Shown here one piece after another: positions 18,174 to 29,636 of a DNA stretch of 48,666 nt (position 1 is its first letter; every line of letters starts with the position of its first letter). The position numbers and the translations under genes are program-made. A model generated the notes under the pieces. It was not told the origin of the DNA. It searched no databases and saw only the letters and a list, made by a program, of their open reading frames with translations. Origin of the DNA: Solirubrobacterales bacterium. Its GTDB lineage: Bacteria; Actinomycetota; Thermoleophilia; Solirubrobacterales; 70-9. The stretch covers positions 1-48,666 of the forward strand of contig JADGPJ010000010.1 of NCBI GenBank assembly GCA_017882505.1, written 5' to 3'.

Positions 18174-18811
18174 GGCAGGGTCACGACGAGGGTTCTGGCG
18201 AGCCCCGGCCCGCGGGTCCTGCCGCCGATGACGGGGGGGCGCTGCGGGGCAGGCCGTCCTCGACCCCCCCGTCATCCGCGCCACCCGCGGGAGGGGACTC
18301 CCCGGACAGCTCATCGGGACAGAGCGGTGCCGATCAGGTCGAGCAGGACTTCGACGCGCTGCTGGCTGACGCCCACAAGGAGAGGGACGAGTACCTCGAA
18401 CTGGCGCGGAGGACGAAGGCTGATTTCGAGAACTTCCGGAAGCGGATGACCGCCGAGGTGCAGGCGGCGGCGAGGAGGAGCAAGGCCCAGCTCGCAGCTG
18501 AAGTTGCTCCGGTGCTCGACGACCTCGAGCGTGGACTGCAGGCCGCTGGCCTAGACCCCGAGGGGGACTCGGATGACGGGTTGGCGCATGGCGTGCTGCT
18601 GGTGTTCCGCGGACTCCGGGAAACCCTGAAGAGGAATGGGATCGAGCAGGTCGATCCGAAAGGGGAGAAGTTCGACCCCAACCACCACGAGGCGCTGTCG
18701 ACCATCCCCGTCGAGGGGACGGAGTCCGGCGTCGTTGTCGAGGTCATGCAGAAGGGTTATCGATTCGAGGACCAGCTGATCCGGCCGGCCCGGGTGGTCG
18801 TCAGCGAGTAA
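18170..18811 (+). CDS. grpE: nucleotide-exchange factor GrpE
   Basis: Releases ADP from DnaK. 213 aa: an unconserved Gly/Pro/Ser-rich N-terminal tail (1-50), a long coiled-coil helix (about 55-110, with [10 protein letters not shown]) and the C-terminal beta-domain ([40 protein letters not shown]). The GTG start overlaps the dnaK stop in the arrangement GTGA, implying translational coupling. The N-terminal tail has a GC-rich coding sequence with a G/C-run stretch near 18230-18270. Confidence 0.97.
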
Positions 18812-18820
18812 GGGGACCGA

Positions 18821-19933
18821 TTGGCTGACGAGCTCTACAAGAGGCTGGGAGTTTCAAGGGACGCCTCCGACGAGGAGATCAAGAAGGCGTACCGGAAACT
18901 GGCTCGCAAATACCATCCCGATCGCAACCCCGACGACGCCGCGGCGGAGGAGAAATTCAAGGAGATCTCCGCCGCCCACGACACGCTCGCCGATCCGGAG
19001 AAGCGCAAGGAGTACGACGCCGGCGGGCAGTTCGCCGGCTTCGGCGGCGGCGGCGGGCCGTTCGGCCCGGGTGGCGGCCGGGCGCAGGCCGGCGGCTTCG
19101 GCGGTGCCGACTTCGGCGACATCTTCTCCTCGATCTTCAGCCGCGGTGGCGGCCGGGGGCAGGCCCAGGAGGTACGGGGCCGCGACCTCGAGACCGAGGT
19201 GCCGCTGAGCTTCGACCAGGCCGTCAACGGGGCGCAGATCAGCGTCACCGTGCCGAAGGCCGAGCGCTGCCAGACCTGCCACGGCAGCGGCGCCAAACCG
19301 GGCACCAGCCCGACCATCTGCCCGCGCTGCGAAGGGCGCGGCATCGACGCTCAGAGCCAGGGCTTCTTCTCGATCAGCCAGCCCTGCCCGCAGTGCGGCG
19401 GCGCCGGCCAGGTCATCGAGGATCCCTGCCCGACCTGCGGCGGCTCCGGCCTCACGCAGCAGACCAAGCGCTACAAGGTCAACGTCCCGGCGGGAGTCAA
19501 GGACGGGACCAGGATCCGGCTCGCCGGCAAGGGCGAGGCGGGTCCGCGCGGCGGTCCCCCCGGCGATCTCTACGTGACCACCAGGGTCGCCGCCTCGCCG
19601 GTCTTCAAGCGGCTCGACGACGGCAACCTCGAGGTGACGGTGCCGATCTCGATTCCCGAGGCACTGCGCGGCGGCACGATCGAGGTGCCGACGCTGGAGG
19701 GCACGAAGAAGATCAAAGTCACTCCCGGAACCAGGCACGGGGCGATCCAGCGGCTGCGCGGCGAGGGACCGCCGAAGGCGAAGGGCAAGGGTCGCGGCGA
19801 CATCCGCTACCGGCTCGAGATCGAGATCCCGACCGAGCTCAGCGAGGAGCAGAGCGAGGCGGCGGAGAAGCTCGCCGAGGCCTTCAACGGGGCGAACCCG
19901 CGCGAGGAGCTGCTGCGGAAGGCGGGTACCTGA
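18821..19933 (+). CDS. dnaJ: co-chaperone DnaJ
   Basis: Stimulates DnaK ATPase and delivers substrates. 370 aa. The J-domain (1-70) has the HPD motif (KYHPDRN), followed by a Gly/Phe-rich region (about 70-115). Four zinc-binding CxxCxGxG repeats follow ([32 protein letters not shown]), then two C-terminal substrate-binding domains. The TTG start is preceded by an AAGGGGA ribosome site. It overlaps hspR by one base (TGATG). Confidence 0.98.
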   Translation: MADELYKRLGVSRDASDEEIKKAYRKLARKYHPDRNPDDAAAEEKFKEISAAHDTLADPEKRKEYDAGGQFAGFGGGGGPFGPGGGRAQAGGFGGADFGDIFSSIFSRGGGRGQAQEVRGRDLETEVPLSFDQAVNGAQISVTVPKAERCQTCHGSGAKPGTSPTICPRCEGRGIDAQSQGFFSISQPCPQCGGAGQVIEDPCPTCGGSGLTQQTKRYKVNVPAGVKDGTRIRLAGKGEAGPRGGPPGDLYVTTRVAASPVFKRLDDGNLEVTVPISIPEALRGGTIEVPTLEGTKKIKVTPGTRHGAIQRLRGEGPPKAKGKGRGDIRYRLEIEIPTELSEEQSEAAEKLAEAFNGANPREELLRKAGT

Positions 19934-20282
19934 TGCCCACCTTCCGGCGCCAGATCAAAGCGAGCGTCGACGAGGATCGCGGCGTCTTCATGATCTCGAT
20001 CGCCGCCGAACTGGCGGAGATGCACCCGCAGACGCTGCGGATGTACGAGGCGAGGGGGCTGATCGCCCCGAAGCGCTCGCCGAAGAACACGCGGCTGTAC
20101 TCCCAGCGTGACGTCGAACGGCTGCGACGGATCCAGCAGATGACCGCAGAGGGGCTGAACCTCGTCGGGGTCGAGACAGTGCTGGGGCTGGAAGAGCGGA
20201 TGGAGAAGATGCGCAGCGAACTCGACCGGGTGCGGCGGCGAGCGGAAGAACTCGAAAGGGCCAGAAAAGGAGAGCGGCGCTG

Positions 20283-20283
<1 letters not shown>
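19933..20283 (+). CDS. hspR: MerR-family heat-shock repressor HspR
   Basis: 116 aa. The winged-helix MerR domain (about 20-90) contains the HspR-typical [19 protein letters not shown] and [17 protein letters not shown], then [16 protein letters not shown] and a short coiled coil. In other actinobacteria HspR represses its own dnaK operon by binding HAIR sites, often with DnaK as co-repressor. The gene overlaps dnaJ and clpB by one base each. No HAIR match was seen upstream of dnaK, so the operator may have diverged. Confidence 0.93.
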
Positions 20284-22868
<2,585 letters not shown>

Positions 22869-22921
22869 CGCCTGGCCCAGGCGTCGTCAGGGTCGTTTCA
22901 GCGCTCATCTATATGGGCGTT
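22869..22921 (+). terminator. two hairpins after clpB
   Basis: CGCCT-GGCCC-AGGCG (22869-22883) begins at the base after the clpB stop. A second stem, AGCGCTCAT with ATGGGCGTT (9 bp, two wobbles, loop CTAT, 22900-22921), follows. Neither has a long U-tract. The remaining gap to 23054 is AT-richer and should hold the promoter of the next gene, but no confident pair was found. Confidence 0.5.
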
Positions 22922-23054
22922 TCTGCCGAAACAACCCCATCGAAAGGTGTTCATAAGCTTGCCGGCTATGGTCGGTGAAGCTTGAGAGCCTTTCTTGATT
23001 GAATTAGTGCACAATCTTGATCCGGCTTAAGCTAAGAGAACTTCGAATCCAGGC

Positions 23055-23999
23055 ATGAACGACGACCAGACTCCGATAAACGACGAACCCCAGCGCAGGC
23101 GCAGGCTGCCCGCGGCGGTCGAGGACATCGCCGTGACGCTCGAGGACAAGCTCTTCTGGCGGTTCGCCGACAACTTCAAAGCCGTCTTCGAGGTCGTCCG
23201 TTGGCCCTTCGAGCGAATCGGCTGGGCCCTGCAGCAGCGACTGATCTGGCCGCTGCAGGATCGGGCCAGCGAGCTCGACGGCCCCGGCCGGGTGCTCGCC
23301 GTCGGCGGCGGCGGCGTCGTCATCGCCGTGGTCGCGGTGGGCGCACTCGCCCTGGCGACCTCGGGAGGGTCGGGGAGCCAGCAGGCCGCGACTCCGGTCG
23401 CCGTCGCCCCCAAGCCCGTCGCCAAGGTCTCCACTCCACCCGCTCCGAAGCCGAAGGCGCCGACCCTGCACGGGGCGGCCCCGGTCTTCAAGGCACCGGC
23501 CCGAAAGAGCTCCTCCGAAGTTGACCCGGCCAAGCCGATCGAAACCTCTTCCCCCCAGTCCACCAGCGCCACCAGCTCCTCGGCCGCGACCGGCAAGATC
23601 TCCTCGAATCCGTCTTCCTCGACTTCCAGCGCCGACGCGGCCAGGGCCTCGACGGTAGAAGGCCCACCGGCCGGCGAGAAGGCGATCGCCGTCGCCCGCG
23701 AATTCTCCGGCGCCTTCGTGATCTATGAGACCGGTGGCGAAAAGGCCGAAGTCGGCAAGGCGTTCGCGACGACCGCGACTCCCGAGCTGTCGAAGGCGCT
23801 GCTGAAGCGCCCGCCCCGTCTGCCAGCCAACGTCAAGGTGCCGAAGGCCAAGGTCCTCAACGTCGTCGCCGGCCCCTCCCACGGGGGCGTCTACACCCTC
23901 AGCGTCTCGCTGCTGCGGGTCGGCGTCACCAGCGAGCTCAGGCTCGAGATGGAAAAGCTCAAAGGCGAAGGCTGGCGAGTCACCAACGTGCTCGGCTGA
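23055..23999 (+). CDS. single-pass membrane protein with TcpC-like extracellular domain
   Basis: 314 aa, not firmly recognised. Cytoplasmic part (1-78) with Trp/Phe-rich amphipathic segments, one transmembrane helix (about 79-102), a Pro/Ser/Thr/Lys-rich linker (105-200), and a compact C-terminal domain (about 215-314). That domain begins AREFSGAFVIYETGG and ends in ELRLEMEKLKGEGWRVTNVLG. The architecture resembles TcpC/VirB8-like NTF2-fold conjugation proteins; that similarity is my impression and needs a profile search. The stop overlaps the start of the next gene (ATGA), a peptidoglycan hydrolase, so the two very likely work together at the cell wall. Confidence 0.65.
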   Translation: MNDDQTPINDEPQRRRRLPAAVEDIAVTLEDKLFWRFADNFKAVFEVVRWPFERIGWALQQRLIWPLQDRASELDGPGRVLAVGGGGVVIAVVAVGALALATSGGSGSQQAATPVAVAPKPVAKVSTPPAPKPKAPTLHGAAPVFKAPARKSSSEVDPAKPIETSSPQSTSATSSSAATGKISSNPSSSTSSADAARASTVEGPPAGEKAIAVAREFSGAFVIYETGGEKAEVGKAFATTATPELSKALLKRPPRLPANVKVPKAKVLNVVAGPSHGGVYTLSVSLLRVGVTSELRLEMEKLKGEGWRVTNVLG

Positions 24000-25672
24000 T
24001 GGCGGAGCGAGCCCGCAAGATCCGCGCCGTCGCCGCCACCGCCGCCGCCACGGTGGCGCTGGCGATCCCGGTCGCCGCCGCTCGGGCGCAGGCCACCTCC
24101 GCCACCGCGGTTCCCGGAGCCGCGCTGGAAGAATCGTCTGCCTCTCCGCTGGCTCCCGGGGGCCCGATCAAGCAGGGCGAGACCCTGACGCCGCCGGCGA
24201 CCAACTCCCCCTCCGCTCCCGACTCCAGCGGTGGGGTCAGCGCCGGGGAAGGCAAGGGCGAAGCCGAAGAAGGCGAAGAAGGCGGGATCGAAAGAGACTC
24301 CAAGGGCGCCGTCAAAGCTCCCAACTCCTCGTCCGCGCTGGCGATCCCCTCGCTGCCGACCTCCAGCTGCGCGGCGACCGGCGTTCCGCCGGTCCTGATC
24401 CCGATCTACCAGCAGGCCGCCGCCAAGTACGGCCTCGGGCCGCAGGGTCCGGCGGTGCTGGCCGGGATCAACGAGGTCGAGACCGGCTTCGGCACCAACC
24501 TCAACATCTCCTCGGCCGGCGCCGAGGGCTGGATGCAGTTCATGCCGGCGAGCTGGGAAGAATATGGAGTCGACGCCAATGGCGACGGGGTCAAGGACCC
24601 CTTCAATCCCGAAGACGCGATCAACGCCGCCGCCAGCTACCTCAGCATCGCCGGCATGCCCGCCGACACCTACGGCGCGATCTTCGCCTACAACCACGCC
24701 GACTGGTACGTCAGTGAGGTGCTCGCCAACGCCGGCTGCTACGCGCAGGAAGTCGGCGGCCCCGGGTTCAACGCCGCCGGCCTGGGCCCCCAGATCCAGG
24801 TCCTCAAATGCAGCCCCGCCCCGGACTGGAAGAACGAAGTCCCCGACGCCTACCTGGAAGCCTTCGAGAACGCCGCCGCCCGCTACGAACTCGGCAAGCG
24901 CGGCGTCTGGGCGCTGGCCGCGGTCGCGCGGCTGGAGTCGAACTTCGGCAAGGGCATGGACAAGAAGCAGATGCGCAGCGAAGGGCCGCTCGGGCTCGAC
25001 CCCTCGGAGTGGCACAAGTACGCGGTCGACGGCAACGAAGACGGCCGCGTCCGCCACGGTGATCCGGCCGACTCGGCGGCGACGCTGGCGCGGGAGATCT
25101 GGTCCAAGGGCAGCCTCAGCGCCGGCGTCTTCACCCACAACCAGGCCGAGTGGTACGTCCAGGAGGTGATGCAGCAGGCCGAACAGATCGAAGGCAACTG
25201 CAAGGTCAGCTACGTCGACTGGCGCGTGGCGCCGCTCGCGACCGGGTTCGAAACCCCCGGCCCCAGCGCCGTCCTCACCGGCGACGGCCTCGCCAGCGCC
25301 CCCCGCAGCGCGCCGCCCGCCGTCAAGGCGGCGATCGCGGCGGCCAACTCGATCTCGACCACCCCCTACGTCTGGGGCGGCGGCCACGGCTCCTGGTACT
25401 CCTACGGATACGACTGCTCCGGCGCCGTCAGCTTCGCGCTCTACGGCGCCGGCCTGCTCGACACGCCGCTGACCTCGGGCTCGCTCGAGACCTACGGCGA
25501 ACCGGGTCCCGGCAAATGGATCACGATCTACGCCAGCGCGACCCACACCTACGCCGTGATCGCCGGGCTGCGCTGGGACACCGTCGGCGACGCCTCCGGA
25601 ACCGGGCCGCGCTGGCACACCGAGCCTCCTTATCCCGAAGGGTTCGTTGTGCGGCACCCGACCGGGTATTGA
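23999..25672 (+). CDS. secreted cell-wall hydrolase: two lytic-transglycosylase-like domains plus NlpC/P60-like domain
   Basis: 557 aa. Signal peptide (1-31), then a Gly/Glu/Pro/Ser-rich linker to about 115. First SLT-like domain about 125-265 (GINEVETGFGTN with the catalytic Glu, EGWMQFMPASWEEYG, FAYNHADWYVSEV). Second SLT-like domain about 275-400 (AAVARLESNFGKG, LGLDPSEWHKY, FTHNQAEWYVQEV). The C-terminal domain contains PYVWGGGHGSWYSYGYDCSG with the Cys nucleophile and a candidate His in THTYAVI. It should cleave both glycan strands and stem peptides. The pairing with a TcpC-like protein mirrors Tn916-type conjugation modules. Confidence 0.85.
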   Translation: MAERARKIRAVAATAAATVALAIPVAAARAQATSATAVPGAALEESSASPLAPGGPIKQGETLTPPATNSPSAPDSSGGVSAGEGKGEAEEGEEGGIERDSKGAVKAPNSSSALAIPSLPTSSCAATGVPPVLIPIYQQAAAKYGLGPQGPAVLAGINEVETGFGTNLNISSAGAEGWMQFMPASWEEYGVDANGDGVKDPFNPEDAINAAASYLSIAGMPADTYGAIFAYNHADWYVSEVLANAGCYAQEVGGPGFNAAGLGPQIQVLKCSPAPDWKNEVPDAYLEAFENAAARYELGKRGVWALAAVARLESNFGKGMDKKQMRSEGPLGLDPSEWHKYAVDGNEDGRVRHGDPADSAATLAREIWSKGSLSAGVFTHNQAEWYVQEVMQQAEQIEGNCKVSYVDWRVAPLATGFETPGPSAVLTGDGLASAPRSAPPAVKAAIAAANSISTTPYVWGGGHGSWYSYGYDCSGAVSFALYGAGLLDTPLTSGSLETYGEPGPGKWITIYASATHTYAVIAGLRWDTVGDASGTGPRWHTEPPYPEGFVVRHPTGY

Positions 25673-25753
25673 GGGAGCCCGGTAGGGCTCCCACCCAACA
25701 CGGGTACCTACAACGAATGGGTCGTTGGTTCGGGAGCTGCAGGCGGAGCCTGC
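25673..25753 (+). terminator. three consecutive hairpins after the cell-wall hydrolase gene
   Basis: GGGAGCCC-GGTA-GGGCTCCC (25673-25692, starting right after the stop), CAACGA-ATGGG-TCGTTG (25711-25727) and GCAGGC-GGA-GCCTGC (25739-25753). The first is probably a terminator. The series occupies half of the 165-nt gap before the GYD gene. Confidence 0.5.
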
Positions 25754-25837
25754 GCGACTGAATTCCCGGAGAGGGCATCCCCATCCCTCACGCGAGCGGG
25801 CTATCGTGTTTCCCAACCTTCAAAAAGGGAGCGGGAG

Positions 25838-26119
25838 ATGCCTACTTATCTGATGCTGACCAACCTGACCGCCGAGGGCGTGCGGACTCTGAAGAACAAC
25901 CCCGGCCGAGTCGCCGAGGTGAACAAAGAGGTGGAGCAGATCGGCGCCAGGGTCATCGCCCAGTACGCGACTCTGGGCCAGTACGACTTTGTCACCGTGA
26001 TCGAAGCGCCGGACGAGAGGACGATGGCCAAGGTCTCGGTCGAGCTCGGCTCGCGCGGGACGATGACCTCGCAGACGCTGACCGCGATGCCGGCCGAGGA
26101 CCTCGCCGGGGCTCTCTGA
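25838..26119 (+). CDS. GYD-domain protein
   Basis: A 93-aa small cytoplasmic protein of the GYD family (ferredoxin-like dimeric alpha/beta-barrel fold). The family motif here reads LGQYDFVTVIEAPDE. Members are of unknown function. It has a strong purine-rich ribosome site (GGGAGCGGGAG) and lies 7 nt upstream of purD, so it is probably the first gene of the purD-purE-purB operon. A link to purine synthesis is only positional. Confidence 0.85.
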   Translation: MPTYLMLTNLTAEGVRTLKNNPGRVAEVNKEVEQIGARVIAQYATLGQYDFVTVIEAPDERTMAKVSVELGSRGTMTSQTLTAMPAEDLAGAL

Positions 26120-26126
26120 TCGATCG

Positions 26127-27401
26127 TTGAAGGCACTGGTCGTCGGCGGCGGAGGGCGCGAGCACGCGATTGTGCGGGCGCTGCGGCGCTCAGCTCACGC
26201 TCCCGAGGTCCTCTGCGCTCCCGGTAACGCCGGCATCGCCGCCGATGCCGAGTGCCTGCCGGGGATCGCGGCCGACGACGTCGAGGCGATCGTCGCGATC
26301 GCCACCGAGCGCCGGGTCGACCTGGTCGCGGTCGGACCCGAGATGGCGCTGGTCGCCGGCGTCGTCGACGCCCTCGAGCAGGCGGGCGTACCGGCCTTCG
26401 GCCCCAGCGCCGCGGCCGCCGAGCTCGAGGGCTCGAAGGCGTTCGCCAAGGAGCTGATGAAGGAGGCCGGGGTGCCGACCGCCGGCTACGTTCTCCTGCG
26501 CAGCCGCGAGGAAGCCGTCGAGCACCTCGCCTGCGCCTCCTACCCGGCGGTGCTGAAGGCCGACGGCCTCGCCGCCGGCAAGGGGGTGATCCTCTGCGCG
26601 ACCGAAGCCGAGGCCCGGGCCGCGGTCGACGTCTTCTTCACCGAGCAGCGCTTCGGCGCGACCACGGTCGTGCTCGAGGAGTTCCTCGAGGGCGAGGAGC
26701 TCTCGCTGCTGGCGCTCTGCGACGGCGGGAACGTGGTGCCGCTGGCGCCGGCCCAGGACTACAAGCGGATCTTCGACGGCGACCAGGGGCCGAACACCGG
26801 CGGCATGGGCAGCTACTCGCCGGTCCCGGGTTTCGAGCAGGCCGACGTCGAGGAGATCGTCGACAGCGTCCACCGGCCGATCGTCGCCGCGATGGCCCGC
26901 CGCGGTCGCCCCTTTCACGGCGTTCTCTACGCCGGCCTGATGATCGGCGCCGAGGGGCCCAAGGTGCTCGAGTTCAACGCCCGCTTCGGCGACCCCGAGA
27001 CGCAGGCGGTGCTGCCGCGACTGCGCTCGGACCTGGTCGACCTCCTCCTCGCCGCCCGCGAGCCGGGCGGGCTGGCCGGGATGTCGGCCGAGTTCGACTC
27101 CGACTGGGCGGTGACCCTGGTGCTGGCCTCGGCCGGGTACCCGGAGAGCTCCTCCAGCGGCGACGTCATCCACGGGCTCGCCGCGGCCGCCGAGCTGGCC
27201 GAGGTGACCCACGCCGGGACGGCGGCGCGCGACGGCGAGATCGTCACCGCGGGGGGGCGCGTCCTCAACGTCACGGCGCTCGGCGCCAGCCCTGCCGAGG
27301 CGCGCGATCGCGCGTACGATGCGGCGGGTCGGATCTCGTTCGAGGGAATGCAGATCCGCACCGACATCGCCGCCCGCGCCGTCGAGCGCGTCCCCAGCTA
27401 A
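26127..27401 (+). CDS. purD: phosphoribosylamine-glycine ligase
   Basis: Second step of IMP synthesis: ATP-dependent joining of glycine to phosphoribosylamine. 424 aa, ATP-grasp fold, normal length. Motifs: VVGGGGREHAI at the N-terminus, PAVLKADGLAAGKGVIL (ATP-binding lid), EEFLEGEELSLLALCDG, DYKRIFDGDQGPNTGGMGSYSPVP and LEFNARFGDPETQAVLPRL. TTG start 7 nt after the GYD stop. purE follows 19 nt downstream. Confidence 0.97.
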   Translation: MKALVVGGGGREHAIVRALRRSAHAPEVLCAPGNAGIAADAECLPGIAADDVEAIVAIATERRVDLVAVGPEMALVAGVVDALEQAGVPAFGPSAAAAELEGSKAFAKELMKEAGVPTAGYVLLRSREEAVEHLACASYPAVLKADGLAAGKGVILCATEAEARAAVDVFFTEQRFGATTVVLEEFLEGEELSLLALCDGGNVVPLAPAQDYKRIFDGDQGPNTGGMGSYSPVPGFEQADVEEIVDSVHRPIVAAMARRGRPFHGVLYAGLMIGAEGPKVLEFNARFGDPETQAVLPRLRSDLVDLLLAAREPGGLAGMSAEFDSDWAVTLVLASAGYPESSSSGDVIHGLAAAAELAEVTHAGTAARDGEIVTAGGRVLNVTALGASPAEARDRAYDAAGRISFEGMQIRTDIAARAVERVPS

Positions 27402-27420
27402 ATCCCCAGAGAGGAACGAG

Positions 27421-27933
27421 ATGAGCGAGCTCTCAGAGCCCCAGCCGACTCAAGCGAGTGCGATCTCAGACGAGCCGCAGCCGCAGCCCTCAGCGCTGTC
27501 GGAGTCGCTGGAGGAGATCGAGGAGATCGACGCCGAGACCCCGCTGGTCGGCATCATCATGGGCTCCAAGAACGACATGGACAAGATGCTGCCGGCCGAG
27601 AAGGCTCTGCAGGAGGCGGGGATCCTCTGCGAGGTGCGGGTGATGAGCGCCCACCGCGATCCCGAGATGGTGCGCGAGTACTGCGTGAACGCCCGCATGA
27701 GGGGCATGAAGGTGATCATCGCCGGGGCCGGGATGTCGGCGGCGCTGCCCGGCGTCGCCGCCGCCCACACCGACCTGCCGGTGATCGGGGTGCCGATCCT
27801 CGGCAAGTCACTCGGCGGGCTCGACGCCCTGCTCTCGGCGGTGCAGATGCCGCCCGGGATCCCGGTCGCCTGCGTCGCGATCGACGGTGCGAAAAACGCC
27901 GGCATCCTCGCCGCTCGCATAATCAACGCATGA
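27421..27933 (+). CDS. purE: N5-carboxyaminoimidazole ribonucleotide mutase (PurE), variant
   Basis: 170 aa. A Gln/Pro/Ser/Glu-rich N-terminal extension of about 40 residues precedes the PurE fold. The core has GIIMGSKNDMDKM (normally GSxSD), MSAHRDPEM (normally SAHRTP) and GAGMSAALPGVAAAHTDLPVIGVP (normally AGGAAHLPG), then QMPPGIPVACVAID. The substrate-phosphate and active-site loops therefore differ from E. coli PurE at several positions. No purK is in the window. It may use N5-CAIR made by a PurK elsewhere or carboxylate AIR directly. The ATG follows GAGAGGA; purB overlaps by 4 nt. Confidence 0.92.
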   Translation: MSELSEPQPTQASAISDEPQPQPSALSESLEEIEEIDAETPLVGIIMGSKNDMDKMLPAEKALQEAGILCEVRVMSAHRDPEMVREYCVNARMRGMKVIIAGAGMSAALPGVAAAHTDLPVIGVPILGKSLGGLDALLSAVQMPPGIPVACVAIDGAKNAGILAARIINA

Positions 27934-29213
27934 TCCCCCGCTACACCCGCCCGGAGATCGGGGCGGTCTGGACGCCGCAGGCAAAGATGGAGTGCTGGCT
28001 CGAGGTCGAGCTGGCGGCGACCGAGGCCTGGGCGCAGGAGGGCGTGGTGCCGCGCGAGGCCGCCGAGGCGGCACGCGCCAGCGCCGCCTTCACGGTCGAG
28101 GCGGTCGACGAGCGCGAGCGGGTCACCGATCACGACGTCGCCGCCTTCGTCGACGTCGTCGCCGCCTCGGTCGGCGAGCACGGCCGCTGGATCCACTACG
28201 GCCTCACCTCCTCCGACGTCCTCGACACGGCGCTGGCGCTGCAGCTGCGCCGGGCGGGAGAGATCGTCGTCGCCGGCGCCCGCGGCTACCGCGACGCGCT
28301 GCTCGAGCGGGCGCTGGAGCAGCGCGACACGCTCTGCGTCGGTCGCACCCACGGCGTCCACGCCGAGCCGACCACCTTCGGCCTGCGGCTCGCCGGCTTC
28401 GCCTTCGAGGCCGACCGCAACGTCGAGCGCCTCGCCGGCGCCTTCGAGCAGCTGGCCTTCGGCAAGCTCTCCGGCGCCGTCGGCACCTACGCCTCGATCC
28501 CGCCGGCGGTCGAGGCGCGGGTGATGGAGCGGCTCGGGCTCGGCCGCGAGGACGTCGCCACCCAGGTCGTCCCGCGCGACCGCCACGCGGTGCTGACCTC
28601 GGCGGTCGCGATCGCCGGCGCCGGGCTGGAGCGCTTCGCGACCGAGATCCGCAACCTGCAGCGGACCGAGGTCCGCGAGGTCGAAGAGCCGTTCGCCGCC
28701 GGCCAGAAGGGCTCCTCGGCGATGCCCCACAAGCGCAACCCGATCCGCACCGAGCGGGTCACCGGGCTGGCGCGGGTGCTGCGCGGCTACGCCCAGGCCG
28801 GGATCGAGAACGTCGCCCTCTGGCACGAGCGCGACATCTCCCACTCCGGCGCCGAGCGCGTGATCCTCCCCGACGCGACGATCCTGCTCGACTACATGCA
28901 GGACCTGGCGACGAAGGTCGCCGCCGGGATGACGATCAACCCAGAGCGGATGCGCGAGAACCTCGGCCTCACCCACGGCGCCCTCTTCAGCCAGCGGGCA
29001 CTGACCGCGCTGGTCGAGTCCGGGATGAGCCGCGACGACGCCTACCGCGTCGTCCAGGAGAACGCCCAGCGCGCCTGGGACACCGGCGCCGAGTTCCGCG
29101 ACCTGCTCGCCGAGGCGGCTCCGGACCTCGACCTCGACGCCGTCTTCGACTACGGCGCCTACCTCACCCACCTGCCCGAGATCTTCGAGCGGGTCGAAGC
29201 GCTGCGCTCCTGA
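27930..29213 (+). CDS. purB: adenylosuccinate lyase
   Basis: Cleaves SAICAR and adenylosuccinate, releasing fumarate. 427 aa, normal length. The fumarase/aspartase-superfamily signature GSSAMPHKRNP is present, plus HYGLTSSDVLDTA, GRTHGVHAEPTTFG (catalytic His) and ERDISHSGAERV. The ATG overlaps the purE stop (ATGA), implying coupled translation. The start matches the family N-terminus (MIPRYTRPEIGAVW). Confidence 0.97.
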   Translation: MIPRYTRPEIGAVWTPQAKMECWLEVELAATEAWAQEGVVPREAAEAARASAAFTVEAVDERERVTDHDVAAFVDVVAASVGEHGRWIHYGLTSSDVLDTALALQLRRAGEIVVAGARGYRDALLERALEQRDTLCVGRTHGVHAEPTTFGLRLAGFAFEADRNVERLAGAFEQLAFGKLSGAVGTYASIPPAVEARVMERLGLGREDVATQVVPRDRHAVLTSAVAIAGAGLERFATEIRNLQRTEVREVEEPFAAGQKGSSAMPHKRNPIRTERVTGLARVLRGYAQAGIENVALWHERDISHSGAERVILPDATILLDYMQDLATKVAAGMTINPERMRENLGLTHGALFSQRALTALVESGMSRDDAYRVVQENAQRAWDTGAEFRDLLAEAAPDLDLDAVFDYGAYLTHLPEIFERVEALRS

Positions 29214-29215
29214 GG

Positions 29216-29221
29216 TAGGGT
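29216..29221 (+). promoter_or_regulatory. -10 box of the GST-N/glutaredoxin-like gene
   Basis: TAGGGT lies just behind the purB stop and ends 7 nt before the GTG at 29229, the same geometry as at other leaderless genes here. The -35 is weak. Confidence 0.35.
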
Positions 29222-29228
29222 CGGCGGA

Positions 29229-29531
29229 GTGATTCTCTACACCTGCAATCAGAAGACTCACGGGCCCGCCTTTGCCCATCCATGCGGAAAGGCCGGCAAG
29301 GCTCTCGACGCCGCCGGCTACGACTACGAGCTGAAGACCGTCGGCGGCTACCGGCTGATGCCCTGGACCTGGGGCAGCCGTGACGAGGACCGGGCCGAGG
29401 TCAAGGAGTTGAGCGGCACCAACGAGGTGCCGATCCTCGTCCTCGACGGCGGCGAGGTCGTCTCCGGCTCCGGCGCGATCGCGCGCTGGGCCAAGGAGCA
29501 CCCGCTCTCCCCGGCCAAGACCGGCAGCTGA
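29229..29531 (+). CDS. small thioredoxin-fold protein (GST N-terminal/glutaredoxin-like)
   Basis: 100 aa. The thioredoxin fold is suggested by ILYTCNQKTHGPAFAHPCG at the N-terminus, the cis-Pro segment NEVPILVLDGGEVV and SGSGAIARWAKEHP, which resembles the glutathione-site loop of GST N-domains. Only the N-terminal half of a GST is present, so it is a stand-alone domain. Two Cys (6 and 19) are far apart, with no CxxC. Its partner thiol is unknown; actinobacteria often lack glutathione. It lies between the purine genes and a convergent P450 gene. Confidence 0.7.
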   Translation: MILYTCNQKTHGPAFAHPCGKAGKALDAAGYDYELKTVGGYRLMPWTWGSRDEDRAEVKELSGTNEVPILVLDGGEVVSGSGAIARWAKEHPLSPAKTGS

Positions 29532-29636
29532 GCCCGAGAACTCCCGCCCCTCGCAGCTGGGTCGCGACGATTCCGCCGGAGGCCAGGATCAAGATGCCGA
29601 TCAGGCGTTTCTGAACCGAAAAGGGAGCCGAGTCCG

